From Chloroflexota bacterium (GTDB taxonomy: Bacteria > Chloroflexota > Limnocylindria > Limnocylindrales > CSP1-4): a stretch of 55,329 nucleotides of DNA. Below are positions 40,750 to 49,101 of this stretch, piece after piece; position 1 is the first letter of the stretch, and each line of letters opens with the position of its first letter. The notes below the pieces were generated by a model. It was given only the letters and a program-made list of their open reading frames with translations, was not told the DNA's origin and did no database searches. The DNA is taken from positions 1-55,329 of the forward strand of contig JAKOQS010000287.1 of assembly GCA_029778235.1 (NCBI GenBank). The letters are read 5' to 3'. The position numbers were made by a program, and so were the translations under genes.

Positions 40750-43700
40750 GTGCGGGGACGCGACTCCGCCATAGGCGCCGCAGGGCTCTCGTCGGCGCCG
40801 CTGCAGCCGCTCGTGCCGTCGACGCACGACGCGGCCGTCCCGTCGCGCGTCACGCCGCGGATCGAGACGCGCGTCCCCGCGCACCTCGCGGCGCCGGGCG
40901 CCTGGGTGGCTGGGGCCGACGGGCCCGTCGCGCAGGGGCACGCGGCGCTCCGGCAGCTCGCGTCCGAGGTCAGCGGCGAGGCGGACCTCGCACGGGTCTT
41001 CGGCGAGGTGGTCGAGCTCGCGGGCGCCCTGTTCGGCGCGGACAAGGTGGGGATCTGGACGCTGGAGCTCGGCGAGCACCCGTTCCGCCTGGTCGCCCAT
41101 CGCGGCCTGGGGCCCGGCCTGCTGGGGCTCGTGGAGAGCCTGGAGGCCTCCAGCCGCACGGGAGCCGTCCGGGCGATGCGCGAGCGGCGGACGGTCGTGC
41201 TGGACCGACCGACCACGCGGGGCACGACGGCCGCGATGCGCGAGGCGTACCGCGCCGAGGGGATCCGCACCGCGTGCCTTGCACCGATCGTCCACTTCGA
41301 CCGGGCGATCGGCGTCATCGGCGTCTACCACACCGACCGCCATCCCTGGTCCCGGGACGACGTCGGCCTGCTCGAGGCCTTCGCCGCGCAGGCGGCGGTC
41401 GCCCTCCAGAACGCGCGCCTCCACTCGAGCGTCGAGGGGTTCGCCGCGCGCCTCGACGCGATCCGCGACCTGGCGGCTCACCTGGGCCGCATCAACGACG
41501 TGAACGCGATCGGCCACGCGATCGTCGAGCAGGTCCGGGACCTCTACGGCTCCGACAGCGCGCGCGTCTACACCGTCGACCACGTCACGCGGATGTGCGA
41601 GCCGCTCGCGTTCAGCGGGACGTTCCTCGGCTCGCACGACCCGGATCCGGAGCTCCTGCGCGTCCCGGTCGGGACCGGCCTGACCGGATGGGTGGCGCAG
41701 CACGGCACGCCGCTCCGCGTCGACGACACGAGCCGAGAGCGGCGGGCCCGCATCATCGGCTCGGACGAGCCGGAGTCGATGCTGTTCGCCCCCATGTCCT
41801 ACGGCGCGTCGGTCGTGGGCGTGGTCGTGGTCTCGAAGAAGGGCGTGCGCCGATACGCGGCCGACGACCTCACCACGCTGTCGATCTTCGCGGGGTTCGC
41901 GGCGCAGGCGCTCCTGAACGCACGCAACGTCGGGCAGCTCCGGGCGCAGCAGGAGGAGCTCGAGCGGCGCCTGGCCGGCCAACGGTCGCTCCTCCAGGTC
42001 AACGAGACGCTGCTGGCCTCGCGGGACCCGGCCACGGTCTTCGAACGGATCGCCGACGCGCTGCTCACGGTCGTCCGGTACGACAGCATCACGATCTACC
42101 GGCTCGACCGCGAACGGAACCTGCGCGTCGCAGTCCTGGCGCGGGACCTCTACGCCGAGGAGATCCTCGCCGACGAGCAGCCGATCACCGTGGGGCTGAC
42201 GGGGTGGGCGATCACCCACGGCGAGGTCGTCGTGGCGAACGAGGCGAACCTGGATCCCCGCGCGGCGATCGTCCCGGGCACGCCCGACGAGCCCGAGTCG
42301 CTCGTGGTCGTCCCGCTCCGCGCGGCGGGCGAGGTCATCGGCACCCTGAACGTCAGCCGCTCCGGGCCCGACCAGCGGGCGTTCGACGCGGACGAGATCG
42401 AGCTGATCACTCTCTTCGCCGGACAGGCGTCGGTCGCCGTGCAGGCGGTGGAGGCGCGGCACGCGGCCGAGCTGCGAGCCGAGCGCGACGCGCTCACCGG
42501 CGCCCTGAACCACGGCGCGTTCCAGGCGGACCTCGCCGCGCTCCTCGGATCGGACGACGCGGGGGGCCTCCCCCGGCCGTTCGCGCTGCTGATGCTGGAC
42601 CTCGACGGGTTCAAGGTCTTCAACGACGGCCGCGGCCACCCGGCCGGCGACCGGTTCCTCATGTCCGTCGCGCGCGCGCTGGGGCTCGCGGTCCGGGCAG
42701 AGTCGGGCGACCGCGTCTACCGCTACGGCGGCGATGAGTTCGCGGCGCTGCTGCCTGGGCTCGGACGGGCCGAGGCGCGCGCGGTCGCGGACCGCCTGGA
42801 GGCCGCCATCGAGTCGCTCGGCGCGGAGGCCCCCGGGCCACGGGTCACCATCAGCGTCGGCGTCGCGACCTACCCGGAGGACGGCCGGACGCGCGACGAG
42901 CTGGTCATGAACGCGGACGCGGAGCTCTACCTGGAGAAGGCCGCCCGGCGCCAGTCGCGGACCGCGCTCGGCGGCCACGACGCGCGCGACGGCGCCGAGT
43001 ACCTCGCGTCGCTGCACGAGTCCACGTACGCGCTGCTCGCCCGGCGCGACCCCAACGAGCTCCTCGAGACGATCGTGGCACGGGCGGCCGGCCTCGTCGG
43101 CTCGGCCAACGGCTACCTGTACGTCGTGGATCAGGAGGCCGACGTCCTGCGGGTCGCGGTCGGGCTGGGCATGTTCGCCGGCTGGGATGGCTTCGAGCTG
43201 GCGCGCGGGGAGGGCCTGGCCGGCCGGGTCTGGGAGACGGGCGAGCCGGTCGTCGTCGCGGACTACGCCTCGTGGTCCGGTCGGACCGTCCGGCTCGAGG
43301 GACAGCCGATCGGGTCGACCGTGGGCGTCCCCCTGACCGCGGGCCGCGAGGTCGTCGGGGTGATCGGCGTCGCCGCGGGAGCCGGGGAGCGCACGTACGG
43401 CGCGGAGGACGCCGCCGCGATCGGTCGGTTCGCGCAGCTCGCGTCGATGGCCCTGGAGAACGCGCGCCTCCACGCGGCGGCCCGTGCCGAGATCGCCGCG
43501 CGGCAGCGGTCGGAGGAGGAGCTGCGCGCCGGCTCCGAGCGGCTGCGTCGCCTGGCCGACGCGTCGTTCGAGGCGCTCGTCATCCATCGCGACGGCCGCA
43601 TCCTCGAGGTCAACCGCGCGTTCGTGGAGCTGTTCGACAGGTCGCCGGCGTCGGTCGCGGGCCTGCCCGTGCTCGGCCTCTTCCCGGAGGGCGAACGCGA

Positions 43701-45189
43701 GGCCATCGCACGCCACCTGGAGGTGGACACGGAGGTCGCCGTCGAGACGGCCGTCCTGCTGCCGGACGGGACCCAGGCGGCGGTGGAGCTGATCGGTCGG
43801 ACGATCCCCTACGCGGACGAGGCGCCTGCGCGGGCGACGGCCATCCGCGACATCCGCGAGCGCCGGGCGATCGAGGAGCGCCTCACCCGTCAGTCGCTGT
43901 ACGACGGCCTGACCGGCCTGCCGAACCGGTCGCTCTTCCTCGACCGCACCGCGCATGCCCTCGCGTGGGAGCGGCAGGACGGCGCGCCACGGGTCGCGGT
44001 CCTCGTGCTGGACCTCGACCGCTTCAAGGGCATCAACGAGAGCTTCGGCCACGCGGTGGGCGACCAGATCATCGCAGCGGTGGGCCGGCGGTTCGAGGAC
44101 GCGCTGCGCCCGGGGGACACGCTCGCCCGCCTGGGTGGCGACGAGTACGCGGTGCTGGTGACGGGCGCCGGGTCGGAGTCGGCCGTGCGCTCCGTCGCGG
44201 GGCGACTCGTCGAGGCCCTCTCCGCATCGTTCCCGGTCGAGGGCCGCGACACGTACCTGAGCGTCTCGGTCGGGATCGCCATGGCCGACGAGACCGCGAC
44301 GGCGGCGGGGCTGCTGCGCGAGGCGGCCATCGCCCTCGACCGTGCGAAGGCGGACCCGGACGAGCGCGTGGCCGTCTTCACGGCGGCGATGAGCGACGTC
44401 TCGATCGAGCGGCTGGAGCTGGAGGCGGACCTGCGGCGCGCACTGGCGCGCGACGAGCTCGAGGTGTTCTACCAGCCGTTGGTGGACCTGCGCACGGGCG
44501 GCGTGGTGGGCCACGAGGCGCTGGCGCGATGGCGGCACCCGACGCGCGGCCTCCTGGGGCCGTACGACTTCATCTCGCTCGCGGAGGAGACGGGCCTGAT
44601 CATCCCGCTCGGCGATCGCGTCCTGGTGGAGGCGTGCCGCCAGACACGCGCCTGGCAGCTCGCCTACCCATCGGAGACGCCGCTCGTCGTGAGCGTGAAC
44701 CTCTCGGCCCGGCAGCTCGCGCGGCCGGACCTCGCCGACTCGGTCCTTGCCGCGCTCGCCTCGACGGGGCTGCCGGCGTCGTCGCTCGAGCTGGAGATCA
44801 CCGAGACGGTCGCGATGCGCGATGCGCAGGCGTCGTGGCTGACCCTGCGCGGCCTCCACGACCTGGGCGTGCGCCTCGCGCTCGACGACTTCGGGACCGG
44901 CTACTCGTCGCTCGCGTACATCTCGCGACTCCCGCTCGACATCATCAAGGTGGACCGATCGTTCGTCGCCGGCCTCGCGGACTCCACGGCGAACCACTCG
45001 ATCATCGCGGCGGTCTCGGCCCTGGCCCGCGGCCTGGGTGTCGCGGTCACGGCGGAGGGCATCGAGCGCACCGAGGAGCTCGAGGCCGTGGTACGGCTCG
45101 GATGCGATCGCGGCCAGGGGTTCCTGTTCGCGAAGCCGATGCCGGCGCACGAGGCGGAGGCAGCGCTCGTCCACACCCGGCAGCACTGA
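40750..45189 (+). CDS. Multi-sensor GAF/PAS protein with two GGDEF domains and one EAL domain
   Basis: This 1479-residue cytosolic c-di-GMP enzyme has, in order: GAF (about 55-185), GAF (235-395), GAF (415-570), GGDEF-1 (575-740; GGDEF at 660-664), GAF (755-915), PAS (930-1040), GGDEF-2 (1045-1205; GGDEY at 1129-1133) and EAL (1215-1475; EAL at 1256-1258). The EAL part keeps NLSARQL, LEITET, DDFGTGYSSL, DIIKVDRSF, TAEGIE and GQGFLFAKP. Both cyclase domains retain the metal Asp in LDLDGFK and LDLDRFK, so synthesis and hydrolysis are both possible. There are no membrane helices. The GTG at 40750 has GGAGGG only 3 nt upstream, a tight spacing. It is divergent from rrf2-suf. Confidence 0.93.
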   Translation: MRGRDSAIGAAGLSSAPLQPLVPSTHDAAVPSRVTPRIETRVPAHLAAPGAWVAGADGPVAQGHAALRQLASEVSGEADLARVFGEVVELAGALFGADKVGIWTLELGEHPFRLVAHRGLGPGLLGLVESLEASSRTGAVRAMRERRTVVLDRPTTRGTTAAMREAYRAEGIRTACLAPIVHFDRAIGVIGVYHTDRHPWSRDDVGLLEAFAAQAAVALQNARLHSSVEGFAARLDAIRDLAAHLGRINDVNAIGHAIVEQVRDLYGSDSARVYTVDHVTRMCEPLAFSGTFLGSHDPDPELLRVPVGTGLTGWVAQHGTPLRVDDTSRERRARIIGSDEPESMLFAPMSYGASVVGVVVVSKKGVRRYAADDLTTLSIFAGFAAQALLNARNVGQLRAQQEELERRLAGQRSLLQVNETLLASRDPATVFERIADALLTVVRYDSITIYRLDRERNLRVAVLARDLYAEEILADEQPITVGLTGWAITHGEVVVANEANLDPRAAIVPGTPDEPESLVVVPLRAAGEVIGTLNVSRSGPDQRAFDADEIELITLFAGQASVAVQAVEARHAAELRAERDALTGALNHGAFQADLAALLGSDDAGGLPRPFALLMLDLDGFKVFNDGRGHPAGDRFLMSVARALGLAVRAESGDRVYRYGGDEFAALLPGLGRAEARAVADRLEAAIESLGAEAPGPRVTISVGVATYPEDGRTRDELVMNADAELYLEKAARRQSRTALGGHDARDGAEYLASLHESTYALLARRDPNELLETIVARAAGLVGSANGYLYVVDQEADVLRVAVGLGMFAGWDGFELARGEGLAGRVWETGEPVVVADYASWSGRTVRLEGQPIGSTVGVPLTAGREVVGVIGVAAGAGERTYGAEDAAAIGRFAQLASMALENARLHAAARAEIAARQRSEEELRAGSERLRRLADASFEALVIHRDGRILEVNRAFVELFDRSPASVAGLPVLGLFPEGEREAIARHLEVDTEVAVETAVLLPDGTQAAVELIGRTIPYADEAPARATAIRDIRERRAIEERLTRQSLYDGLTGLPNRSLFLDRTAHALAWERQDGAPRVAVLVLDLDRFKGINESFGHAVGDQIIAAVGRRFEDALRPGDTLARLGGDEYAVLVTGAGSESAVRSVAGRLVEALSASFPVEGRDTYLSVSVGIAMADETATAAGLLREAAIALDRAKADPDERVAVFTAAMSDVSIERLELEADLRRALARDELEVFYQPLVDLRTGGVVGHEALARWRHPTRGLLGPYDFISLAEETGLIIPLGDRVLVEACRQTRAWQLAYPSETPLVVSVNLSARQLARPDLADSVLAALASTGLPASSLELEITETVAMRDAQASWLTLRGLHDLGVRLALDDFGTGYSSLAYISRLPLDIIKVDRSFVAGLADSTANHSIIAAVSALARGLGVAVTAEGIERTEELEAVVRLGCDRGQGFLFAKPMPAHEAEAALVHTRQH

Positions 45190-45302
45190 CCCGACGTCGG
45201 CCTCCGGGCCTCGCGCCCCTCGACGCCCCCGCCCGCGCGCACTGTGCCCTCACGCCCCCCGCCGGGCCCCTGTCCCGCCGGCGCGCCGCCGCCCGCTGTC
45301 GT

Positions 45303-45362
45303 CCTGTGCCTGCCCGGCCTGTGCCTGCCCGGCCTGTGCCTGCCCGGCCTGTGCCTGCCCGG
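45303..45362 (+). repeat. 15-bp tandem repeat, four perfect copies
   Basis: The unit CCTGTGCCTGCCCGG is repeated four times without change. It abuts copy 1 of the 158-bp element. The second element copy is preceded by only a related TGCCTGCC, so the array is not part of the conserved element. Confidence 0.9.
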
Positions 45363-45518
45363 CACGTTTCCGGGAGCACCACCGTCGTCGGGATGACCCC
45401 GGGGCATCACGAGGGCCGTTGATGGGACATCCAGGGCCCCGGATCGGTCGCATCCGTGCGCCCCGGTCATCGTGGCGACACCCGAGCTCCGCCGTTGATG
45501 CGTGGCAGTCACAGCCGG
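45361..45518 (+). repeat. 158-bp intergenic element, copy 1
   Basis: Aligned without any gap to 50911-51068, it has 133 of 158 identical positions by my count. Long identical blocks are at the centre (GATGACCCCGGGGCATCACGA) and in the right third. The element contains an internal dyad around CCCCGGGG, and a second, inverted version of the CGATGACC..GGGGC motif on its right side, so it can fold extensively. It has no transposase and is in direct orientation relative to copy 2. Confidence 0.85.
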
Positions 45519-45599
45519 CGCCGGACCGGGACGCAGGGGCCACCGAGGCGCCGGCCTCCGCCCGCCGCCCCCCGCCGCGGCCGCCCGCCGCCGCGGTCC

Positions 45600-45769
45600 C
45601 CGCCGGATGCACACCCGGTGGGCACGTGGCGGGCGGGCGCGGGGACGCCACGCTCACCGACGAGGAGGCTCCCGACCCCGTCACCCTCACCGAGCTCGAG
45701 CCGGGCGTGGGAGCGACCGAGCAGAGCCGACCGACGTCGCCACGTGCCCACCGGGTGTGCATCCGGCGG
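45600..45769. repeat. 170-bp element bounded by a perfect 32-bp inverted repeat (MITE-like)
   Basis: Bases 45600-45631 and 45738-45769 are perfect inverted complements, separated by 106 bp. Such a long perfect terminal repeat without coding capacity looks like a miniature inverted-repeat element or a long-stem RNA/DNA structure. No target-site duplication is obvious at its edges. It lies 110 bp upstream of the MFS promoter. Confidence 0.75.
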
Positions 45770-45878
45770 AGATGCCCGGGCCCAGCCCCGCCGCTCCGCG
45801 CCCACGGAGCGGTGGGGGCGCTCCGGGCGCACGGGGCGGCTCGAGGGGCCGCTCGGGGGCGCGGATCGCCGACGGCCG

Positions 45879-45884
45879 TACACT
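45879..45884 (+). promoter_or_regulatory. -10 box TACACT, leaderless promoter of the MFS gene
   Basis: TACACT ends 7 nt before the ATG at 45892, with no Shine-Dalgarno between them. The hexamer is identical to that of grpB-purK. Confidence 0.55.
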
Positions 45885-45891
45885 CTCGCGG

Positions 45892-47553
45892 ATGGATCGC
45901 CGCACGGCCTACGTCCTGCTCGCCGTCCTCGGGATCGGCGTCTTCCTCGCCGGGCTCGAGCTGATGATCACCGCCGTGGCGCTGCCGCGGATCATCGCCG
46001 ACATCGGCGACTGGACCCAGCTGCGCAAGGCGTCGTGGATCGTCAACGCGTACCTGCTGTTCTACGTGGCGACGATGCCGCTCGCGGGACGGCTGGCCGA
46101 CCTCTGGGGCGCGCGCCGGCTGTTCCTCGGGGCGCTGGTGCTGTTCACGCTGGGCTCGCTCATCTCGGGGATGTCGCAGGACCTCGACCAGCTCATCGCC
46201 GGACGGATCGTCCAGGCGATCGGGGGCGGGGCGCTCGTGCCGGTCGCGACTGCGGCCGCGTCACACCTGTTCGACGGCCCGGCTCGCCCTCGGGCCCTGG
46301 GGATCGTCGGCGCGCTGACCTTCCTCGGCATGGCCGCCGGGCCGTTCATCGGCGCCTTCGTGCTCGACTACGCACGCCTGGAGACCCCGCTCATCCGGCT
46401 GGGGATCGTGGACGGGATCCTCCCCGCACTGCTGACGCCCGCCTGGCGATGGGTCTTCTACGTGAACGTCCCGATCGGGATCGCCGCGCTCGCCGTCGCG
46501 TGGGCCGCCAGCTATGGCTGGGAGACGCCCCGCCACGGCCATCGACTCGATGTGGCCGGGGCCGTCCTGTTCACCGTCGCGGTCGGGAGCGCCCTGGTCG
46601 GCGTCACGCTGCTCGGCGACGAGAGCTCCGCGGGCGGTCCCTCCACGCTCGCGGTGAGCGTCGTGCTTTTCGTGGTCGCCGGGGTGACGGGCGTGCTCGC
46701 ACTGTGGCGGGGCCTGACCGCGCCGGAGCCGTTCCTGGATCCGCGGCTGTTCCGCGACCGGGTCTTCTCGTCGGCGGCGTCGGTCTCGCTGCTCACCGGG
46801 TACGCGTTCGCGACGGCCATCGTGGGCGGGGCGATCTTCGTCGACCGGGTGCTCTACGGCGGCCCCGACGTGCAGCGGGTCGCCCTGGGCGCCCTCGCTG
46901 GCGCGACGGCCCTGGGGGCCCTCCTGTCCGGCTTCGGCGCCCGGTTCCTGTCGCTCCGGATCGTGACCGTCGCAGGTCTCGCGGCGTCCACGGCCGCGCT
47001 CCTGGCCATGTCCCGGTGGACGTCCGCGGTCTCGCTGACGGATCTCGCCGTCTTCATGGGGCTGTTCGGGCTGGGCTTCGGCCTGACCGTGACCCCGCGC
47101 TCGACCGCCGCGGTCGAGGCGGCCGGCCGAGCGCGCTTCGGCGTCGCCTCGGCGACCGTGACGGTCGCGCGGATGATCGGCATGGCCGTCGGCCTTGCCG
47201 TCCTCACGGCGTACGGCTCCACGCAGATCGACCGGCTCTCCCAGCGCATCTACGGCACCCCGGACGCGTACCGGGAGGTGCTGCCCCCCGATCTGGCCGA
47301 TCGGCCGCTCCAGGATCCGCTGGTGGTGGAGGCGCTGGAGGCCTGGGCAGCAGCACGCGCGGCGGAGACGATGACGGTGCTGTTCCTCGTGGCCGGCATC
47401 GTGACGATCGTGGCGATCCCGCCCGGCCTCGCGCTCGCGACGCGGCCGCGTATGCTGCCGGGGGATGCGGCGACGGGCGGCGAAGCGGCCGCCGGCGTGG
47501 GTGGCGGAGGTGGCGATGGACGCGACGGAGAGGCCGAGCCCGTCGCCCTCTGA
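45892..47553 (+). CDS. MFS transporter, DHA2 (EmrB/QacA) family
   Basis: This 553-residue proton-driven exporter has about 14 membrane helices. Helix 1 has GIGVFLAGLELMITAVALPRI (the DHA2 LDxTIVNVALP region, with Glu for Asp). PLAGRLADLWGARRLFLGALVLFTLGS is MFS motif A. RIVQAIGGGALVPVATAAASHLF and AAGPFIGAFV (motif C) follow, and WRWVFYVNVPIGIAAL is a family hallmark. The C-terminal 30 residues are polar and Gly-rich. The substrate is unknown; drug or metabolite export is the family role. Its 3' end overlaps the CorA-like gene by 38 nt. Confidence 0.9.
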   Translation: MDRRTAYVLLAVLGIGVFLAGLELMITAVALPRIIADIGDWTQLRKASWIVNAYLLFYVATMPLAGRLADLWGARRLFLGALVLFTLGSLISGMSQDLDQLIAGRIVQAIGGGALVPVATAAASHLFDGPARPRALGIVGALTFLGMAAGPFIGAFVLDYARLETPLIRLGIVDGILPALLTPAWRWVFYVNVPIGIAALAVAWAASYGWETPRHGHRLDVAGAVLFTVAVGSALVGVTLLGDESSAGGPSTLAVSVVLFVVAGVTGVLALWRGLTAPEPFLDPRLFRDRVFSSAASVSLLTGYAFATAIVGGAIFVDRVLYGGPDVQRVALGALAGATALGALLSGFGARFLSLRIVTVAGLAASTAALLAMSRWTSAVSLTDLAVFMGLFGLGFGLTVTPRSTAAVEAAGRARFGVASATVTVARMIGMAVGLAVLTAYGSTQIDRLSQRIYGTPDAYREVLPPDLADRPLQDPLVVEALEAWAAARAAETMTVLFLVAGIVTIVAIPPGLALATRPRMLPGDAATGGEAAAGVGGGGGDGRDGEAEPVAL

Positions 47554-48856
47554 GCGCGGCACCGCCGGGACGGGCGGGGGCGGAGGCGCGGCCGCCGGCG
47601 CCGGCGCGGGCACGGGCACGACCGCCGGGACGGACGGGGGCGCGGGCTCCGGCGCGGGCACGGGCACGACCGCCGGAGCGGCCACGGGCACGACCGCCGG
47701 CGCGGCCCCCCTGACCCGCCACGGGATCGGCTCCCACGGAGGTCCTGCGGGAACGGTCGCGGGCCCCGGCGCCGGTCCCGAGGGCGTCGTCGTCCACCGG
47801 CCCGGCTACCCGGCGCGCCGCCTGGAGCCGGTTCCGGGCGTGGGCGTCGAGCGGTCGCACCTGCCGGCCGACGTCCTCGCGAAGGAGGCCGCCGACCACC
47901 TCCGCGTCTGGGCGCTCCACCCCTCGGGCGAGTCCGAGTCCACGAGCGACCTCGTCCGCCTCCGGGAGCTGGTGGCCGACCCCGGCACCCGCATCTGGGT
48001 GGATCTCGCCGACGCCACGCACGCGCTGGTGGCCGAGGTCGCCGACGCGCTGCGGATCCATCCCCTGGTCGCCGAGGACATCGCCGAGCGCGGCCAGCGG
48101 CCCAAGCTGGAGATCACCGGCGACGAGGCGCACATCGTGGTGTACGCGATCGCGTACGGCGACCGGCTGGAGACCACCGAGATCGACGTGGTCCTCGCGC
48201 GTGGATACCTGCTCACGTCGCACCCGGCCCGCTGGGACCCGGTGGAGACCCATCACCTGCGGCTCGGACCGGCGCCGCTGCTCGCGCGCGGGTCCGACTA
48301 CCTCGCGTGGGCGCTCGTCGACTCGCTCGTGGACAGCTACTACCCGATCGTTGACGGGATCGACACGGAGATCGACACGCTCGAGGACGAGATCCTGGCC
48401 TCGGCCGACCGGGCCTCGCTGGAGCGCCTGCTCGACGTCAAGCGGGCGCTCGTGGACCTCCGGCGGGTGGTGTCGCCGACGCGCGAGGTCTTCAACCAGC
48501 TGACCAACCGAGAGCTGGGGCTCGTCCAACCCGAGACGATCCTCTACTTCCGCGACGTGTACGACCACCTCGTCCGGCTCAACGAGGAGCTCGACAGCAT
48601 CCGCGAGGTCGCGTCGGGGATCCTCGACGTCTACCTGACGTCGGTGAACAACAACCTCTCGAACATCATGAAGCGGCTGACCGGCGTCACGGTGATCCTC
48701 GCGGGCGTCGCAGCCGTCGGCGGGATCTTCGGCATGAGCGAGGCGGGGGCGGCGCTGGAGGGCGGCGAGCACACCGGCTTCTGGATCGTCACCGCGATCA
48801 TCGTGCTGTTCGCCGGGCTCACGGCGGCCGTCCTGCGGCGGATCGACTGGATCTGA
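47516..48856 (+). CDS. CorA-like divalent-cation transporter with altered GMN motif
   Basis: This 446-residue membrane protein is CorA-like from about residue 90: a cytosolic funnel domain (WVDLADATHALVAEVADALRIHPLVAEDIAERGQRPKLE, then HIVVYAI), a long helix (YYPIVDGIDTEIDTLEDEIL...RLLDVKRALVDLRRVVSP), and two C-terminal helices. The pore signature reads FGMSE, with Ser408 where CorA has Asn (GMN), so Mg2+ selectivity may differ. The first 65 residues after the N-terminus are Gly/Ala/Thr low complexity. ATG 47516 has GGAGG 5 nt upstream; ATG 47465 is possible. Either start overlaps the MFS gene. Confidence 0.85.
   Translation: MDATERPSPSPSERGTAGTGGGGGAAAGAGAGTGTTAGTDGGAGSGAGTGTTAGAATGTTAGAAPLTRHGIGSHGGPAGTVAGPGAGPEGVVVHRPGYPARRLEPVPGVGVERSHLPADVLAKEAADHLRVWALHPSGESESTSDLVRLRELVADPGTRIWVDLADATHALVAEVADALRIHPLVAEDIAERGQRPKLEITGDEAHIVVYAIAYGDRLETTEIDVVLARGYLLTSHPARWDPVETHHLRLGPAPLLARGSDYLAWALVDSLVDSYYPIVDGIDTEIDTLEDEILASADRASLERLLDVKRALVDLRRVVSPTREVFNQLTNRELGLVQPETILYFRDVYDHLVRLNEELDSIREVASGILDVYLTSVNNNLSNIMKRLTGVTVILAGVAAVGGIFGMSEAGAALEGGEHTGFWIVTAIIVLFAGLTAAVLRRIDWI
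47575..47705 (+). repeat. Imperfect GC-rich tandem repeat inside the CorA-like gene
   Basis: The block GGGCACGGGCACGACCGCCG recurs with small changes and encodes the Gly/Ala/Thr-rich segment (repeated GTGTTAG). It begins just past the end of the MFS gene and is the likely product of repeat slippage. Confidence 0.6.
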
Positions 48857-49002
48857 CCCCGGCCGATCCGTGCGCTGCCGGCCGCCCCGGCGCGCCGGGG
48901 CGCGCCCGGCCATCGGCGAGCGCCAGGCCGTCCTCCCCGGGCCAGGCGCGGACGAACGGGCGGTCGGCCCTCGGCGAGCGTGCCCGGCCTCCGGGCCGAT
49001 CT

Positions 49003-49101
49003 TCTCCGGCCGTCAGGAGCAGACGACCGGACGGCTGGCCGTCGGCCAGCGTGTGTGCGCCCCGCGCCGAACCTCTCCGGCCGTCAGGAGCAGACGACCG
49101 G
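49003..49101. repeat. 71-bp-offset direct duplication at the 3' end of the sortase-like gene
   Basis: A 28-bp sequence (49003-49030) recurs exactly at 49074-49101, and the 43 bp before each copy are related. The second copy encodes the sortase tail (PVVCS and stop). A degenerate third start (CGGCCATCGGCGAGCG) lies at about 48907. The region between the CorA-like stop (48856) and the sortase stop (49084) has no gene. Confidence 0.8.

Larger units (their letters stand above)
45190..45891. other. 702-bp gene-free, repeat-rich intergenic region
   Basis: No credible gene was found between the GGDEF/EAL stop and the MFS start. The region holds a 15-bp tandem repeat (45303-45362), copy 1 of the 158-bp element (45361-45518), a 170-bp element with a perfect 32-bp inverted repeat (45600-45769) and the MFS promoter (45879-45884). 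Bases 45190-45302, 45519-45599 and 45770-45878 show nothing beyond GC-rich sequence. Confidence 0.6.

Noticed and set aside
40597..45186. 1529-codon open frame antisense to the GGDEF/EAL gene
   Set aside because: It is Arg/Asp/Pro-rich with no domain, and is a shadow of G+C-rich codon use on the other strand, which encodes clear domains throughout.
45303..45362. Short CRISPR-like array
   Set aside because: The 15-bp units are contiguous with no spacers; it is a simple tandem repeat.
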